A stretch of DNA of 60,000 nt, taken from positions 18,353,201 to 18,413,200 of the forward strand of contig NC_092670.1 in NCBI RefSeq assembly GCF_964355755.1, read 5' to 3'. Shown one piece after another: positions 24,019-35,713 of this stretch. The translations under genes and the position numbers were made by a program. Every line of letters starts with the position of its first letter. The first letter of the stretch is position 1. Under the pieces are notes generated by a model. That model made no database searches, was not told the origin of the DNA, and worked only from the letters and a program-made list of their open reading frames with translations. This stretch comes from Antedon mediterranea. Taxonomy: Eukaryota; Echinodermata; Crinoidea; Comatulida; Antedonidae.

Positions 24019-24445
24019 ATTGACATCTTCTATAAAGGTATTGAAATCGACTCCTTCTTTAAAGATGTTGAAATTGACATCTTCTGTAAAGATATTGAAA
24101 TTGACATCTTCTTTAAAGATATTGAAATTGACATCTTCTTTAAAGATATTGAAATTGACATCTTCTTTAAAGATATGTTGAAATTGACATCTTCTTTAAA
24201 GATGTTGGAATTTACATTTTCTGTAAAGATGTTGACAAAAGATGATAAAATTGACATCTTCTGTAAAGATGATGAAATTTACATCTTAATCTGTAAAGAT
24301 GTTGAAATTGAAATTTTCTGTGAAGATTTTTAAATTTATATTCTGAAAAGATGTTAAAATGGACATCTTCTGTAAACAGATCGTTAAAATGGACATCTCA
24401 TTTGAAGATATATTTCCAAATGGACTTGAAGATATCTGAAGATTT
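23443..24445. repeat. 27-base minisatellite array
   Basis: Twenty-seven uninterrupted units of exactly 27 bases (23443-24171) followed by a degenerating 3' edge with indels to about 24445. The consensus starts GATGTTGAAATTGACATC and ends TTCTTTAAA. Variants are combinatorial: GATGTT/GATATT/GGTATT, GAAATTGACATC/GAAATCGACTCC, and TTCTTT/TTCTAT/TTCTGT. Each unit holds an inverted repeat AAGATGT...ACATCTT around an 8-base centre. There are no unique spacers, so it is not a CRISPR-like array. Since 27 is a multiple of 3, frames stay open in both strands by construction. Confidence 0.95.
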
Positions 24446-25425
24446 CTTTAAAATGAACATCGTCTATGTAAGGTTTATTTAAGGTGAATTAGGTCGTTTA
24501 AAAAAAAGAAAGACAAGGTGATTGTACTGTTTACTTTATTTATATAATTGTTTTTTTATATCTTTCAACAAATTAAAGTGTTACTGTTTCGTGAAGGTGA
24601 CTGCTGAAGGCGGCAGCGTAAAGCATTTTTTTGTGAGAATTTCGTACACGACTCGGTCTCGAGAGTGTACCATACCTAGCATATTCAAAAGTGTTCAACA
24701 AGAGAAATTTATCACCGGTCGGATACGGTAAAGCGCCCTGTTTTCCCGAAGGCAATTCAACTATCTAGGGTACAGTCAATCGAATTACATTCACCAATAT
24801 TTTGGTTTTACTTCTGTGCGCTGGATTTTGCTGCGTCGTCGGCTTAGAAGGGAAGTGTTGTTCCGTACCTAACACCTGACACAATCCGTTTCCCGGCGCT
24901 AACAAAACCACTCTTTGACGCTAGCCTGGTACTGTATATTCATAATAGTTCTCTGCTTTCTATCACTTTTACTAAACAATTGTTATAACTAAATTAATAG
25001 CGCTGTTGACATAATTGCGTTTATCATCACCACATTATCACTTAAGCAATTCGGATGTTTGACAAATTTAAAATGTCTCTGTGCATTCCTGATGCAGACA
25101 ATTAATAGAAAAGTGTGAACGAATAAGGCCTATATTTAATAACTTATCCTCAAACAAAGTGATAATTACAATTGATTTATAATTTACTACATTAAAACAG
25201 GATTACACGCCTAAATAATGTACGTCTGACATAACTATATACACTTATTATCCGCAAGTAAAATTATGAAAATAAATTATTTATATTTACATAAAAAACG
25301 CTTGAATGAACAGGGAACCACATACGAACATAATGTTGATTTTATGTATACAATTAAAAGCAAGATACAAACTGAAATATGACATTCAGTCAGACACAAA
25401 ATAATACAATTGATACAAAAATACA
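24446..25425. other. Intergenic, nothing recognised
   Basis: A GC-richer patch at 24590-24900 is open briefly in both strands (24522-24731 +, 24573-24755 -) with non-ATG or unremarkable frames. The remainder is AT-rich. Confidence 0.45.
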
Positions 25426-25741
25426 TATCAAGAAATAGATGTCTTTGGTGAGAATAATTGCCTGTATTCTGAAATTACTACACATTTCCAGTTGACTTGT
25501 ATTATTATACCTTCATTATACTGCAATTAAATTATCTTATTATTGATTAGGATATTCTGGTAGAATTAAAATTAGGAAATAGGCCTATACAATCATGTTG
25601 TGACTTTCTGTTTGTTGTAATTTCTTTTTTCCAAAACCTATGAAAAAACTTTTATAGTAAAAAGTTACCCTAAAAATTGTTAATCTGTATTCAGAAACAA
25701 AACATGAACGCGCGCGTACAAAATGTGTACCATTATTATCA
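25426..25741. repeat. Segmental tandem duplication, copy 1 (A-B)
   Basis: Block A (25426-25562, beginning TATCAAGAAATAGATGTCTT) is joined directly to block B (25563-25741, beginning GAATTAAAATTAGGAAATAG and containing ATGAACGCGCGCGTACAAAA). Both blocks recur just downstream at high identity. Confidence 0.9.
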
Positions 25742-26411
25742 AGAAATAGATGTCTTTGGTGAGAATAATTGCCTGTATTCTGAAATTACTATACACATTT
25801 CTAGTTGACTTGTATTATACCGTCATTATACTGCCATATTATCTTATTATTGATTAGGATATTCTGGTACCTGGCGAGAAACGGTATCAATTACAAAAAA
25901 GTAAACATAAAGCTAGTAGTTGATTAGGCCGAAGGTGCGATTGAGTACTATAGTGGAACTATTATTATAATAAGTACATTAATGAACGCAATGTATACAG
26001 GTGTGACGCAACGACTAACACTGAGATCATGCTGATATTTATACAAAGAGTTTTAATTGGCTTTTTTCATCCAAAAACTCGATATGACGTGAAACAGGTC
26101 CTGGAAACGTATAATTGTATAATGGCTTCCCAGGGGATTGGTTTAAAACACCTGTCGTAATCAGCTTGTGATCCTTGACAACTGGTTAAACTCAGGTGTT
26201 TCCGGAAATTTGTTGAAATAAATGTACTTTGCGAATTAAAATTAGGAAATAGGCCTATACATGTTGTGTCAGACTTTCTGTTTGTTGTAATTTCTTTTTT
26301 CCAAAACCTATGAAAAAACTTTTATAATAAAAAGTTACCTTAACAATTGTTAATCTGTATTCAGAAACAAAACATGAACGCGCGCGTACAAAATGTGTAC
26401 CATTATTATCA
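25737..26411. repeat. Segmental tandem duplication, copy 2 (A'-X-B')
   Basis: A' (25737-25869) and B' (26232-26411) match copy 1 closely with a few substitutions and small indels, but they are separated by 362 bases (25870-26231) absent from copy 1. The two copies overlap at TATCA. The minus frame at 26255-26488 runs over B' and is not a supported gene. Confidence 0.9.
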
Positions 26412-27217
26412 GTGTTTAAACGCGCACGCATCAAATCTTGTACCATATCCTTGGCGTCACTCACTAAATAATATTCGGCATTAAACATTAAATATTGTCA
26501 GATTTTTAATAGAAAGGAACAATAATTAAATGGTGGCATGTAATGATTATGCACACAAATATGTAGTGCACTATTTTGTTGACAGGAAATGAAGCGGAAC
26601 TTCAAAAGAATTAAACTAAGTCAAATGTATTCTTTGTTTCATTTTTAAATTGGAGAGGATTTTGAGAAACAGAAGTGGATAATCAATTTTATTTTCTGAC
26701 AGGAGGTATGGTATACAGTAGATTTATGAATTAATAACGTGTTTTCGCTTTCGTTTCCAAAAAAAAAACAAATTATTGCCTATGTACAATTATTTTATGT
26801 AATTGGCCAAATAGACAAAATAATCTTATAAACAAAATAATTCACTTAAAAAAACCGCTGTAAATCCTCGTAAAATGAATAAACATTGCATGACTGGAAT
26901 GAAAACAAAATAATTGTAATACTAATATTTGGGATTTAATTATAATTTATAGCATTCATACTCGTCTTATAAAAGTACGCCCTCTATGGTAGAATACTCG
27001 CAAATCTCGCGCGCGTGCATCTGATTGATATACTGTAAACATTTTTAAAACAAGGAATCAAAAGTATGTCTCGATGTGTACGGAACATTCTTATTCATAA
27101 CTCGACTGTATTCATAATGTTTAGATTACACTTCATATTCAATTATTCCAAGGTGATGAAGTCTCTGATAAATGTGTGCCACCGATATAAAGGTGATTTC
27201 TATGAATAAATAAATAG
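26412..27217. other. Intergenic, nothing recognised
   Basis: The CG block ACGCGCACGCATCAAAT at about 26418 belongs to the same dispersed repeat as 51500-51575. Beyond that it is AT-rich and featureless; GCGCGCGTGCATC at 27007. Confidence 0.45.
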
Positions 27218-27276
27218 GGTCGCTAGCCCTGCGCTTCTGTCCTTGCGCTTCTGTCCTATAGTGGGAACGAACCTTA
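27218..27276. mobile_element. Right-end remnant of the GGTTCCCACT MITE
   Basis: CTGTCCTTGCGCTTCTGTCC followed by TATAGTGGGAACGAACCTTA resembles a degraded right terminus. A direct 14-base duplication (TGCGCTTCTGTCCT) is visible inside it. Confidence 0.4.
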
Positions 27277-27639
27277 TGTGTAAACACTTTTCGTGTTTTT
27301 AAATGCTGAATGAAACACTAAGTAAGTAATGTGGACATTTTCACGCAGTACCCAACACTTTAACCAAACTTTTATATTCAATTTCGTGGGTTAAAATGTA
27401 TTATTTATATATAAACTTATATACGCCCTAGTTCTAGGGTATCATTCTAGTATCATTTGTCTGATATCTGTAGCCTAGATACGCCCATCCATTTAGATAC
27501 TGTGGTTCTGGTACATGAATCTATTAACTATTATAATCCCATCTGTCATCGCCTTAATCAACAGAATAGTCAGTTTACTAAACATTGAAATATTAATGAA
27601 ACGTTTTCTATTAAAACTGATTAATAATGATTGTTGTCT

Positions 27640-28010
27640 TCCGGTTCAGTCTGGACTAGCGCGCTTCCATTAGTGACGTCAGATAAAGTGTTTTTCTTTC
27701 TTATACAACTCATCGATATACTAACAAGGAGAATTGTCAAGCGGTTCATCCCAGCCCTGGCATATTTCAATAAAGTCATCAATTGTTTAAGGAAATTAAC
27801 CGTAAATTGTAAGCGGAAATTTTGGGCTGAAATGTGGGCAATTTTGCGCTTGATCGCCTTTTTAGTTGACCCGAGGCATAACGCTAGTATTTCGCGGTTC
27901 ATCCTCCCAACTTGACCGGAGAATTTGTCGCGATTGACCTTTGTTGTGTCTAGTGGTCCGTTCTTCTGTCAGTATAAATAATAGGCATTCCATATTCACT
28001 CGCTCCCTCT
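27640..28010 (+). promoter_or_regulatory. GC-rich island with CRE and TATA motifs, possible promoter
   Basis: The island stands out from AT-rich flanks. It holds a perfect CRE palindrome TGACGTCA at about 27675 and, at its right edge, TATAAATA at 27973-27980. A frame open in both strands spans it (27631-27915 +, starting TTG; 27621-27902 -), with no recognisable product. No gene is visible downstream before the MITEs at 28.2 kb. It could be a promoter, an enhancer or an exon. Confidence 0.2.
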
Positions 28011-28177
28011 GGCAGTGTCTTTAGCCTAATTGTTGATTTTTTACTTTACTTATCACCTTTTGACGTAGTGAAGTTTCCAATTTTATTTTTTTGTTATCTT
28101 ATCAGATTTGGTGGAATTGATTTAAAAGCACCAAAGCTGTTTAAAATCTAACCGGGTTTAGTACTCTTACTACAGAA

Positions 28178-28270
28178 GGGCGCACGCAATGACGTAGCAA
28201 AGTGATTTGACCAATCAAAAGCAAAGGCAGGATAATCATGGGTCAGGGTACTTGCGTTGCGTTTACGTCC
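28178..28270. mobile_element. Partial GGTTCCCACT MITE
   Basis: GACGTAGCAAAGTGATTTGA, then CCAATCAAAAGC, and a right arm ACTTGCGTTGCGTTTACGTC. Both terminal GGTTCCCACT ends are lost. A second copy follows immediately. Confidence 0.65.
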
Positions 28271-28272
28271 AT

Positions 28273-28429
28273 AAACCTTGGTTCCGAGACAAGGACGTAA
28301 TAAACGCAACGCAAATAACTTGACCAATCACGACGTGATGGACCATCCGAACTGTCGCTTGTGATTGGTCAACTTATTTTTGTTGCCCATGCGAGCTCAC
28401 GTTGTTTCCAAGTGGGAACCAATCTTTAG
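28273..28429. mobile_element. GGTTCCCACT-family hairpin MITE
   Basis: Left end AAACCTTGGTTCC, right end AAGTGGGAACCAATCTTTA. The core carries TTGACCAATCACGACG and CGCTTGTGATTGGTCAAC, i.e. two convergent CCAAT boxes. Confidence 0.8.
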
Positions 28430-28713
28430 TCTTGGTCTAAATGTGTCAATATGATGAATATTCATTCATCTTTTATTTCGGAAAAAAAAAATTTATTCTC
28501 CATAGCTTAAGAATATGAATGATATACTAACTCCCATCACCTGCAAATTCAAATCACACACAGATACTGATAACCCACTGAAAATGTAATTAATATTCCA
28601 ATATGTCCAATGGGAAATAAGAAAATAAAAATATCCTGTTTTCTATTTCCCCAACCACGTTTATATGTAATGTTACTCCCTAAAATAGGTATTAAACAGC
28701 GAAATATTTAGCG

Positions 28714-28875
28714 GGTTCGCATTGTCTGTAAAGCAACGCAAGGACGTAGACACAACGAAAGCGAGTTGACCAATCACACGCGACTGTTCGAATAATCCAT
28801 CGCTTGAGATTGGTCAAATCACGCTGCGTTACGTTCTTGCGTTGCGTTCTATTACGTCACTATAGTTGGTACGCA
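28714..28875. mobile_element. GGTTCCCACT-family hairpin MITE, diverged
   Basis: Core GTTGACCAATCACACGCG and CGCTTGAGATTGGTCAAA, flanked by AACGCAAGGACGTAGACACA on the left and TTACGTTCTTGCGTTGCG on the right. The termini have decayed (GGTTCGCATTGT; ATAGTTGGTACG). Confidence 0.75.
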
Positions 28876-30674
28876 AATAATAGGTAAGATACCACCTCGT
28901 ACGTAACAATGGTAGGCATGCACTATCACAGGAAAAGTAACAATGATATTAATGGTCATTTTTAAGTGAAACATCCACATAAATTGTGCTTATGAACCAT
29001 TTCAATAGTTCTATAAATAATAAGATTTCGTAAATCAGATATTGTCTTCAAAGTTCAACTAACTCGGAGAACGATAAGTTGTTTTAAAGACTTTAAGATG
29101 AATCATTGAAGGAATAGAGAGTTGTGTTTGCCGCTGTCAAGAATAACGGCAATAATTGCAAGGGTGACTTGTAGTTCAGGGTGAGTCAACAGACATCATG
29201 TCCTATATACTAGCCCTGTTGGTTCATCGACCCCTCCACCAACGGGAACCAACTGAGATTTTCCCCCAGTCAGAGGAAATTCTTTCTTATTTCACAGGAA
29301 ATGAGGAAAATGAACATCTGCGACGATGTCACTTATTCGTTTTTTAAAAACTTATAAAGTTAAACAAATCAAATAACTGCATTTCATCCTTTTCAATTAA
29401 TGAGCCGATTATTATAATTTATTTGTATACCCTTTGGGTGACTACCGGGTCGGCAATCATCATACGCAGGTTTTTTTTACAACGATATACTGTAGGACTG
29501 TCAGTAACACACTACTTTTGAGAGCAACTACACTACGTTTGAGGGCAACTACATTGAGGTCCTCATGCAACTTATACTGTTTGAGTTATCCTTAAAAAAT
29601 TTAGATTAACTAAACAAAAAACAACAAATCTTTTTTAATTGATTAACACTGCACTTTTTACAACATATGTCAGCAAATAGAAAAGGTTTACCAGAATATA
29701 CAACATATTTTCTAGACTATTTCTGCGGTTGTGTTTTTAGTTTGATGTGATCTGTTACGCAAAGTTAAACAGTAATAATTATTGAAATTTTAGCAAAACA
29801 TGGTCTTTAATTAGGATCTCTATTTGTAGTATCATATTAATCAGCAGATTCATACTTTTCTATATTACAATGTGATTATAAATGCCCTTGGAAATGTGGT
29901 GGTACTTGGAAAGTAACCGTTGTTTATTCTACATCGGTGTTATTTCTTGGTTTCATGCATGAGAATTGTTTGAGGGACTTGATAGGGCAAATGCAATAAG
30001 GAAACGTAGTGAGTATTACTTCCTTTATTGCATACATTGCCTTAAAAGTGTCAAAGATTGTTAACCAGATGGGTAAGTCAACGTCTTTGGGCTTGGTACG
30101 CCCGAGCACTAGCCCAAATGCCCACCTTCTCTCCCCAAACTTATATACAGATGTCATCCCTCGTTGTAAGGGTCTGCAACCTTTCCGAACTTGGAACGTT
30201 TCAATGCTATCCCAGATAATAATATAAATGGTCATACGCCAATCCAACCCAGTTTACCCAACCCCTACTATAGACACACGTGTCATCGCCATCGTTAGCC
30301 AGATTCAGATTTAGCAACGACAACGTCCTGTTGTTTGGATTGGTTTTCTTCCCCTGTCACTTATCTACGTAGTTATACGTTAAATTGTCAACAATTCGAA
30401 TAAGATTAATTAATATCCGGTACTTGATGTAGTCTAAATCAATTGAAATAAAAGTTATTCAAATTTGCTCATTTTGTTTTTATCGCACCAATTTGTAATA
30501 GTACCGTGTGTAGTTTTAACGACGCATATAGGCCTACGTACTAAGTTAGCTTTGCAGTAACAATAAATTAATACTATTATAACGATTCATAGTTAATTAC
30601 TCATTAAATAATAATATGATATCCTATTGAGCCATGTTGTCATTTTTTCACATAAGGAATTTTTGCGCGTAAGT
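28876..30674. other. Intergenic, no supported gene
   Basis: A small two-copy repeat at about 29513-29556 (TTTGAGAGCAACTACACTAC / TTTGAGGGCAACTACATT). A GC-richer patch at 29990-30310 is open on both strands (29924-30247 minus: pieces GERRWAFGLVLGRTKPKDVD and LPIWLTIFDTFKAMYAIKE). It could be a mobile-element relic or an exon; I cannot name it. Confidence 0.4.
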
Positions 30675-30800
30675 GTTGCGTTGCGTCACATAGCTTGTAC
30701 GCAACGCACTGAAATTAGGTACAACGCAAATAATTTTACTAGTAATGGATTATCCAAACTGTCGCTTGTGATTGGTCAGCTCGCTTGAGTACGCGCTTAT
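30675..30800. mobile_element. Degenerate GGTTCCCACT MITE
   Basis: GTTGCGTTGCGTCACATAGC at the left, GTACAACGCAAATAATTTTA and CGCTTGTGATTGGTCAGCTC at the right. The termini are lost and the left arm appears inverted, suggesting rearrangement. Confidence 0.5.
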
Positions 30801-31291
30801 GAACAAAGTAGCTTTTTTGAGATACAATTCACTCTGAATGTATCAAGACATTCTTCAAAACAACCAGACGACAACAGGTAAACAAAGCTACATTGGAACA
30901 GGTGAGACATGTCGACCTTCTACCTATCACTCTAATGCAATGATAATTGAGAAGAATGCAGAAATGGAATTTACCTGTTGCGTTTTCCAATTTGTTCAAT
31001 CATGTAGATGCTTATTTTGTATTGTTTCAATGTTGTACAATTTCAACAGTACGCATGTGTATTGATGGGTCCAAGGTAGCAGTTATAGGCCTGGGCCTAA
31101 TCGGTCCGATTTCATGGGAATTAGATGTTGGAAACTAAACATACTTTAAACCTACTACTACTGAATGACGTCAAATTCTTATTTTCACTATGGGCGTGGT
31201 TATAAAGACGCAAATGAACTCTCTACTTAATTTTCCCAAGGTGTTATGGATGAAACCATACATGTTGTCAAGTAAAGAGAAAACAGTACAA

Positions 31292-31390
31292 CTCCGCTCA
31301 TAGCAACACTAGTTAGAACGTACATGTGATTTGACCAATCACAAGTAATGGCTCATCCAAACTATCAATTATTGCGTGCGTGCGTATTCT
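31292..31390. mobile_element. Degenerate GGTTCCCACT MITE core
   Basis: GTGATTTGACCAATCACAAG followed by TAATGGCTCATCCAAACT, as in better copies; the right arm has decayed. Confidence 0.5.
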
Positions 31391-32645
31391 TTAAGTGTGT
31401 TACTGTTGCAAGTGTTCCAAGTTTTTAAAATGTGATTATCATTCTGTAGATTTTAAAATAATATATTACTCTTATTTCTTTAATATATAAAATATAAATG
31501 AGGCTATAAATATGCTACCCACAACTGAAACTTGTCATGATGATTTATTTTTCGGTTTATAGTGACTTCAAAATTTCTAAAACCATGAATCCGAGATTGA
31601 AATGTGTCATGTTCAAGATATGTCAAGTTTAAACCACAGGAAGTATTTAATATACAACTACTTGAGACCCAACAAGGGCCGACGTGTTGTTAAAAGTACA
31701 CGATTGATTTACCGTACAATAATATATCTAACACTTTATTTACTATGGAAGGCTGTAGATGCCAAAAATAATATTGATTATAACATTTTGTAGTTTTACT
31801 TTACATTCTCAAACACCAGTCTATTTGATAAACTAGTGCATAGGCTAAACCATGGAGAAATATTTCTCCATGGCTAAACTTAACGATGCAAAAATGACAA
31901 TAGAACTAATAAATGAGCTCGCACTAAACACTATTGAAAACGCTTTTTAAAATACTGCTGTATTTAAATCGCAATCATAAATCATAAAACAACATTGTTT
32001 TACAATGAACATTTTCATTCTGTTTTCGGAAAATAAAAAGTTTCGACGAAAGAGATCTTATTTCAAAATAATGTAATACAGATATTCTTTATAATGAACT
32101 TACTCCCTCCGCTGCTGCAGTAAAGTCAAAACTCTACAGTATTTCACAGTAAACCTTTAATCTAAGACATTATTGCTATGCCGATTATTGTTCAGTTTTA
32201 CTGTGCCTAGGCCTAGGCCTAACATAATTAATATGGAGTAGACTTAATAATAATAAAATAATATTCAATTCTCCATGGCATTATCACTGAATTTCGTTAA
32301 CCCAAAGATAATATTAATATAACTATATTAAAGAAAGAAAAAATAACCCCAGGCCGTAGACGTCCAGCGCGTGGGTACATTTTGTTTGCAAATTAATATG
32401 TCAAAAACTGCCATGTACTAAAAAAGCACGTTCTATTTCTGTCCAGAATCGAAGTTTCCGGTGGCGCCTTACTGAAATTACCGGGAAGCTTATACAATCG
32501 TCTCGACGCAAAACGTGTATTCTTCATTTTAATATTATACTTAACTAATGTTATTAAGAGGTTTAATAATTTCTTTGATCAATTATGAGTCATATTTTCA
32601 TAAAGTGTCACTTTTAGATCCATATGTCTATATTTAGAGCGTTAG
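31391..32645. other. Intergenic with a perfect 24-base palindrome
   Basis: Positions 31850-31873 form a perfect palindrome (half-site CCATGGAGAAAT) bracketed by the direct repeat GGCTAAAC/GGCTAAAC. Otherwise AT-rich without a supported gene. Confidence 0.6.
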
Positions 32646-32915
32646 TTGCGGTGCGACAACAGCCCCACCTTTGTTTCGGTGTGCATTTACCAGCAGGAGG
32701 TACGTGATTTGTTGTCTGCTTCTGTGATTCAATGGAAACATGATTGTGGTTGGGTACGCCAATCAGTGTCTCCGCACGGGTCCCGTAAGCTTAATTTTAC
32801 TTGGAAATTCACAAGAAATACAAACATACATGACAACTGGTTCGTCTCGGTACCTATGAAGTGGTCCTCAGACTGTCATTGGTGGTTTAATGACCTTCGA
32901 CACGTAAAATGTTAA
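32646..32915 (+). other. GC-rich open frame, possible exon or regulatory island
   Basis: Open frame of 89 codons ending in TAA in a patch distinctly richer in G+C than its surroundings. It begins at TTG, so if real it would be an internal or terminal exon rather than a complete gene. The peptide is Trp- and Cys-containing (pieces: EVRDLLSASVIQWKHDCGWV, NWFVSVPMKWSSDCHWWF). I recognise no family. It lies about 3.5 kb upstream of twist and may equally be a cis-regulatory module. Confidence 0.2.
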
Positions 32916-34181
32916 GGATGGGGCAGCAATCTATCGCCAAAATTATAGAGAACTAAATGTATTGTTATAGTTGTAGTAACCGATGTATTATTCAATTCAC
33001 CTCTGATTGATAAAAATGATATATAGGTTGTTCCATTTGTAGTTTCGTTTTGAAAATGTTAAAAAGTCCTTGTTCTCTAAAACCTTTGTCTCAACCAAAA
33101 TAGTATAATTATTCTTTCTTTTAAGATGAAAACAAAAAACGGGAGTTGATTATAATTATTTAAAACATTCTATTTTGGAATCACAAAAACAACTTTTTCT
33201 TGACTATCAGTAAACTTAAACCTATCGATCCACCAGCCAAGTTTATTTGCGCGAATTGGAAGCGATGGTTTAGGCGCACTTACTTTTTCTGATGCGCAAC
33301 CAATCAGAATTCAAGAATCTCCGATTTGCGCACATTTAATTCCCTCAGTGGAGAAAGAAATGTAATAACTATCAAGAACAATTGCTTTCAACAAGTTTTA
33401 TTTACTTGAAGGTAGTGTGCATTCTTCCGTCTCTCCATCGTGGATCGTGTTTATCTTTTCATCGATCGATTTATTAGTAATTGAACGGGAGACTATACCT
33501 TTATAGTGATTGCTATCTGCTTAGAATCCCTTGTGATTCGCTGCTGAGTAAATCGTGAGCTAAACTCGTCTCAAAAGTTGAAACAATGAGAATAGTATTT
33601 ATTCAAATACAAATGTATCAGTTAAATAGATTTAGATCTTGAATGAAACCTAGAAATACAACCAAAACTACTGTGATCCAGAAACCTAGATTATTTTGTT
33701 TTCAAGTGCGTTACAAAGTAGCTTGTCAGGTTGTTAGTCCGCTAAAATCTCCAGTGTAGGCCTACATTATTCGTCGATATACGTATTTTATAGCTGCTAT
33801 AGAACACATAATAATCCAAAAACTATTCCAAACGCAAAAGGCACTAGATTCAATAAACGCGTTTTGCGTTTTTTTGTGATTTTGTGACGGAGTAGCCTAC
33901 CCTATTGCCGTAACTTATCAATTGTCATAACATTGACATAGACGTGGGAAAAAAAGACTGCGACACAGAATGCCCGCTGTACCAACAATCGGTGTATAAT
34001 GCTTATTTTTGAGGTTTTAAATTTATTAATAAAAATATAGAAACAAGAGCTCCCCACTGGTGTTAAATTGGACGTAAATATAGCTGTTTGTTTACTGAAA
34101 AGTTGTAAAGTTCAAGTCCCTGTATATTCAGTATTATTTGATAACCTGTTTCTTTGTCATTTCTCAATGTAATTAACCCAG
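32916..34181. other. Intergenic upstream of twist
   Basis: Mostly AT-rich. A GC-richer stretch at 33235-33345 contains TTTGCGCGAATTGG, GATGCGCAACCAATCAG and GATTTGCGCAC, with one CCAAT motif. No gene recognised. Confidence 0.4.
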
Positions 34182-34495
34182 ATACGAAGTTTACGCAAGG
34201 CACCGCCGTTGAGGGAACAGTTTCAGGTGTGCGCACTACGACGCCCATGCATTGGTCCGTCGACCATCGGCTTCTTGTCGAATGTTTAAAAAGAAAAAAG
34301 TCAAGCGAACCCAACTTGACAACAAACTTTCGGCCTTTGGAGACTGTCACACAGCAAATCGCTTTTGTTCCCGGGAGTCCAATTCAACACGTAGAATTAG
34401 GTGAAATCATTATGATTCATACAGAGTTAAAAGGAAATCCCCAGGAATCATTTATTGTACTGAGCACATCCAGGTCTTGGAAAAATTATGAATAA
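34182..34495 (+). other. Possible terminal coding exon, or enhancer island, upstream of twist
   Basis: A GC-richer patch, unlike the AT-rich flanks, with an open frame of about 104 codons running to TAA at 34493-34495. It is preceded by a pyrimidine-rich stretch and an AG (AATTAACCCAG) that could be a splice acceptor, and followed by AATAAA at 34792. The peptide includes FTQGTAVEGTVSGVRTTTP, HWSVDHRLLVECLKRKK and ENIIMIHTEL-like sequence (actual: GEIIMIHTEL). I do not recognise the family. The opposite strand is also open over much of this patch, which weakens the coding case. An alternative is a conserved noncoding regulatory element about 2 kb upstream of twist. Confidence 0.25.
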
Positions 34496-35713
34496 ATTAA
34501 CCCTTTTTATGAAGTTCTATGACAACAAGGGATATGATATTATTAGGATAAATGTATTCTTTAGTGAGGCTTATAGATAATGTCCACAAGGCCATCCACA
34601 TTGATATCCATCCACATTGATACATTTAGGATATCATATTTGTAGCTGCTACTGTGTGACTGGAACCGCTTAATAAGTTTACATTATGTCTTTTGTAAAA
34701 CTTTATTACTAGGGACTATAAGGGATGATGTCAAACTTATTTACTGCAACAATGTATGGTTTTAGTTTGTTCATTGTATGAGGCAGTCTACAATAAACAC
34801 TGCTGTATACTGTAATAAGTTTCAAATGGTCCCAAAGTGAGTGGATAAAGGGAATAAATAAAACATAAAAAGAAATAAATTTCAAAAACGCAAGACTCGT
34901 TTATTGAAAAAAATCAAAAAACAATTTCTTACGCAAACCTTCCCGTGTCTATAAAGTGGCCTTTCGTTATTTATAGTCTAAAGTGCATTTTTTATCGAGA
35001 ATTTCTATTTTTAAAATGTTATTTTTTATTTGTATATTTTAAATTGACAGCAGCAGTATTATGAACTACGGGTCTTTGTATGATATACAGTAATTTGATG
35101 TTTCTTTTAATATGCTTCTCTTATATAACCACTGTACCTTGTCAACCTTATCATCTGCCATTTGGCAGGTCCATGACAGTCTTCTTTCTTCATACTTCTT
35201 TATGCTGCTTTTAGTATTCTGAAATGAATTTGCATCGAATAAAATTGTTATACTTTTTTTTCTTTATTCATAAACAGTCTTTATAATTTAGGATTAATAG
35301 TTTCAGTTAATTTTTCTTTGCTTCACAAAATATAGTGGAGGAACCTAAGAGAAAGCACAGTTTGAATTATGCCTAATTAGGCCTAATTCATTAATGTTTA
35401 TGAAAAACATCGCTAAAAGTTTTTTCTAGTTTGATTATTAATCAATTAAAAAAATTAGGCCTATGTTAAATTAATATGTATTTCAAAAACATGAATTAAC
35501 AAACATTTAATTTCGAAACATCAAAATGTAATTTTGCTCCCAAAACGTTAGAACATTTATCTAGTGTCATGATACCTTTTTTTTTCTATACATCATAATC
35601 TGTATTGTTATTAATATTAATACATGTCTGCGGCTCCTGCAGTGAATACAAACCACAATGCAATGTTCTTTAGCCTTCCCACCGTTCAGTCGGTAATGAA
35701 ATTGTCCTGCAAT
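34496..35713. other. Twist 5' flank
   Basis: AT-rich DNA without a frame of note. TCCACATTGATA is duplicated near 34597 and 34610. AATAAA at 34792 might serve the exon-like patch to the left. Any proximal twist regulatory elements would lie here; none is provable by eye. Confidence 0.4.

Noticed and set aside
23444-24257. Additional long frames on + and minus strands through the 27-base array
   Set aside because: A 27-base repeat without stops opens extra frames automatically; only the frame from the ATG at 23383 is kept as a candidate.
23443-24445. CRISPR-like array
   Set aside because: The repeats are contiguous with no unique spacers, and the DNA is eukaryotic.
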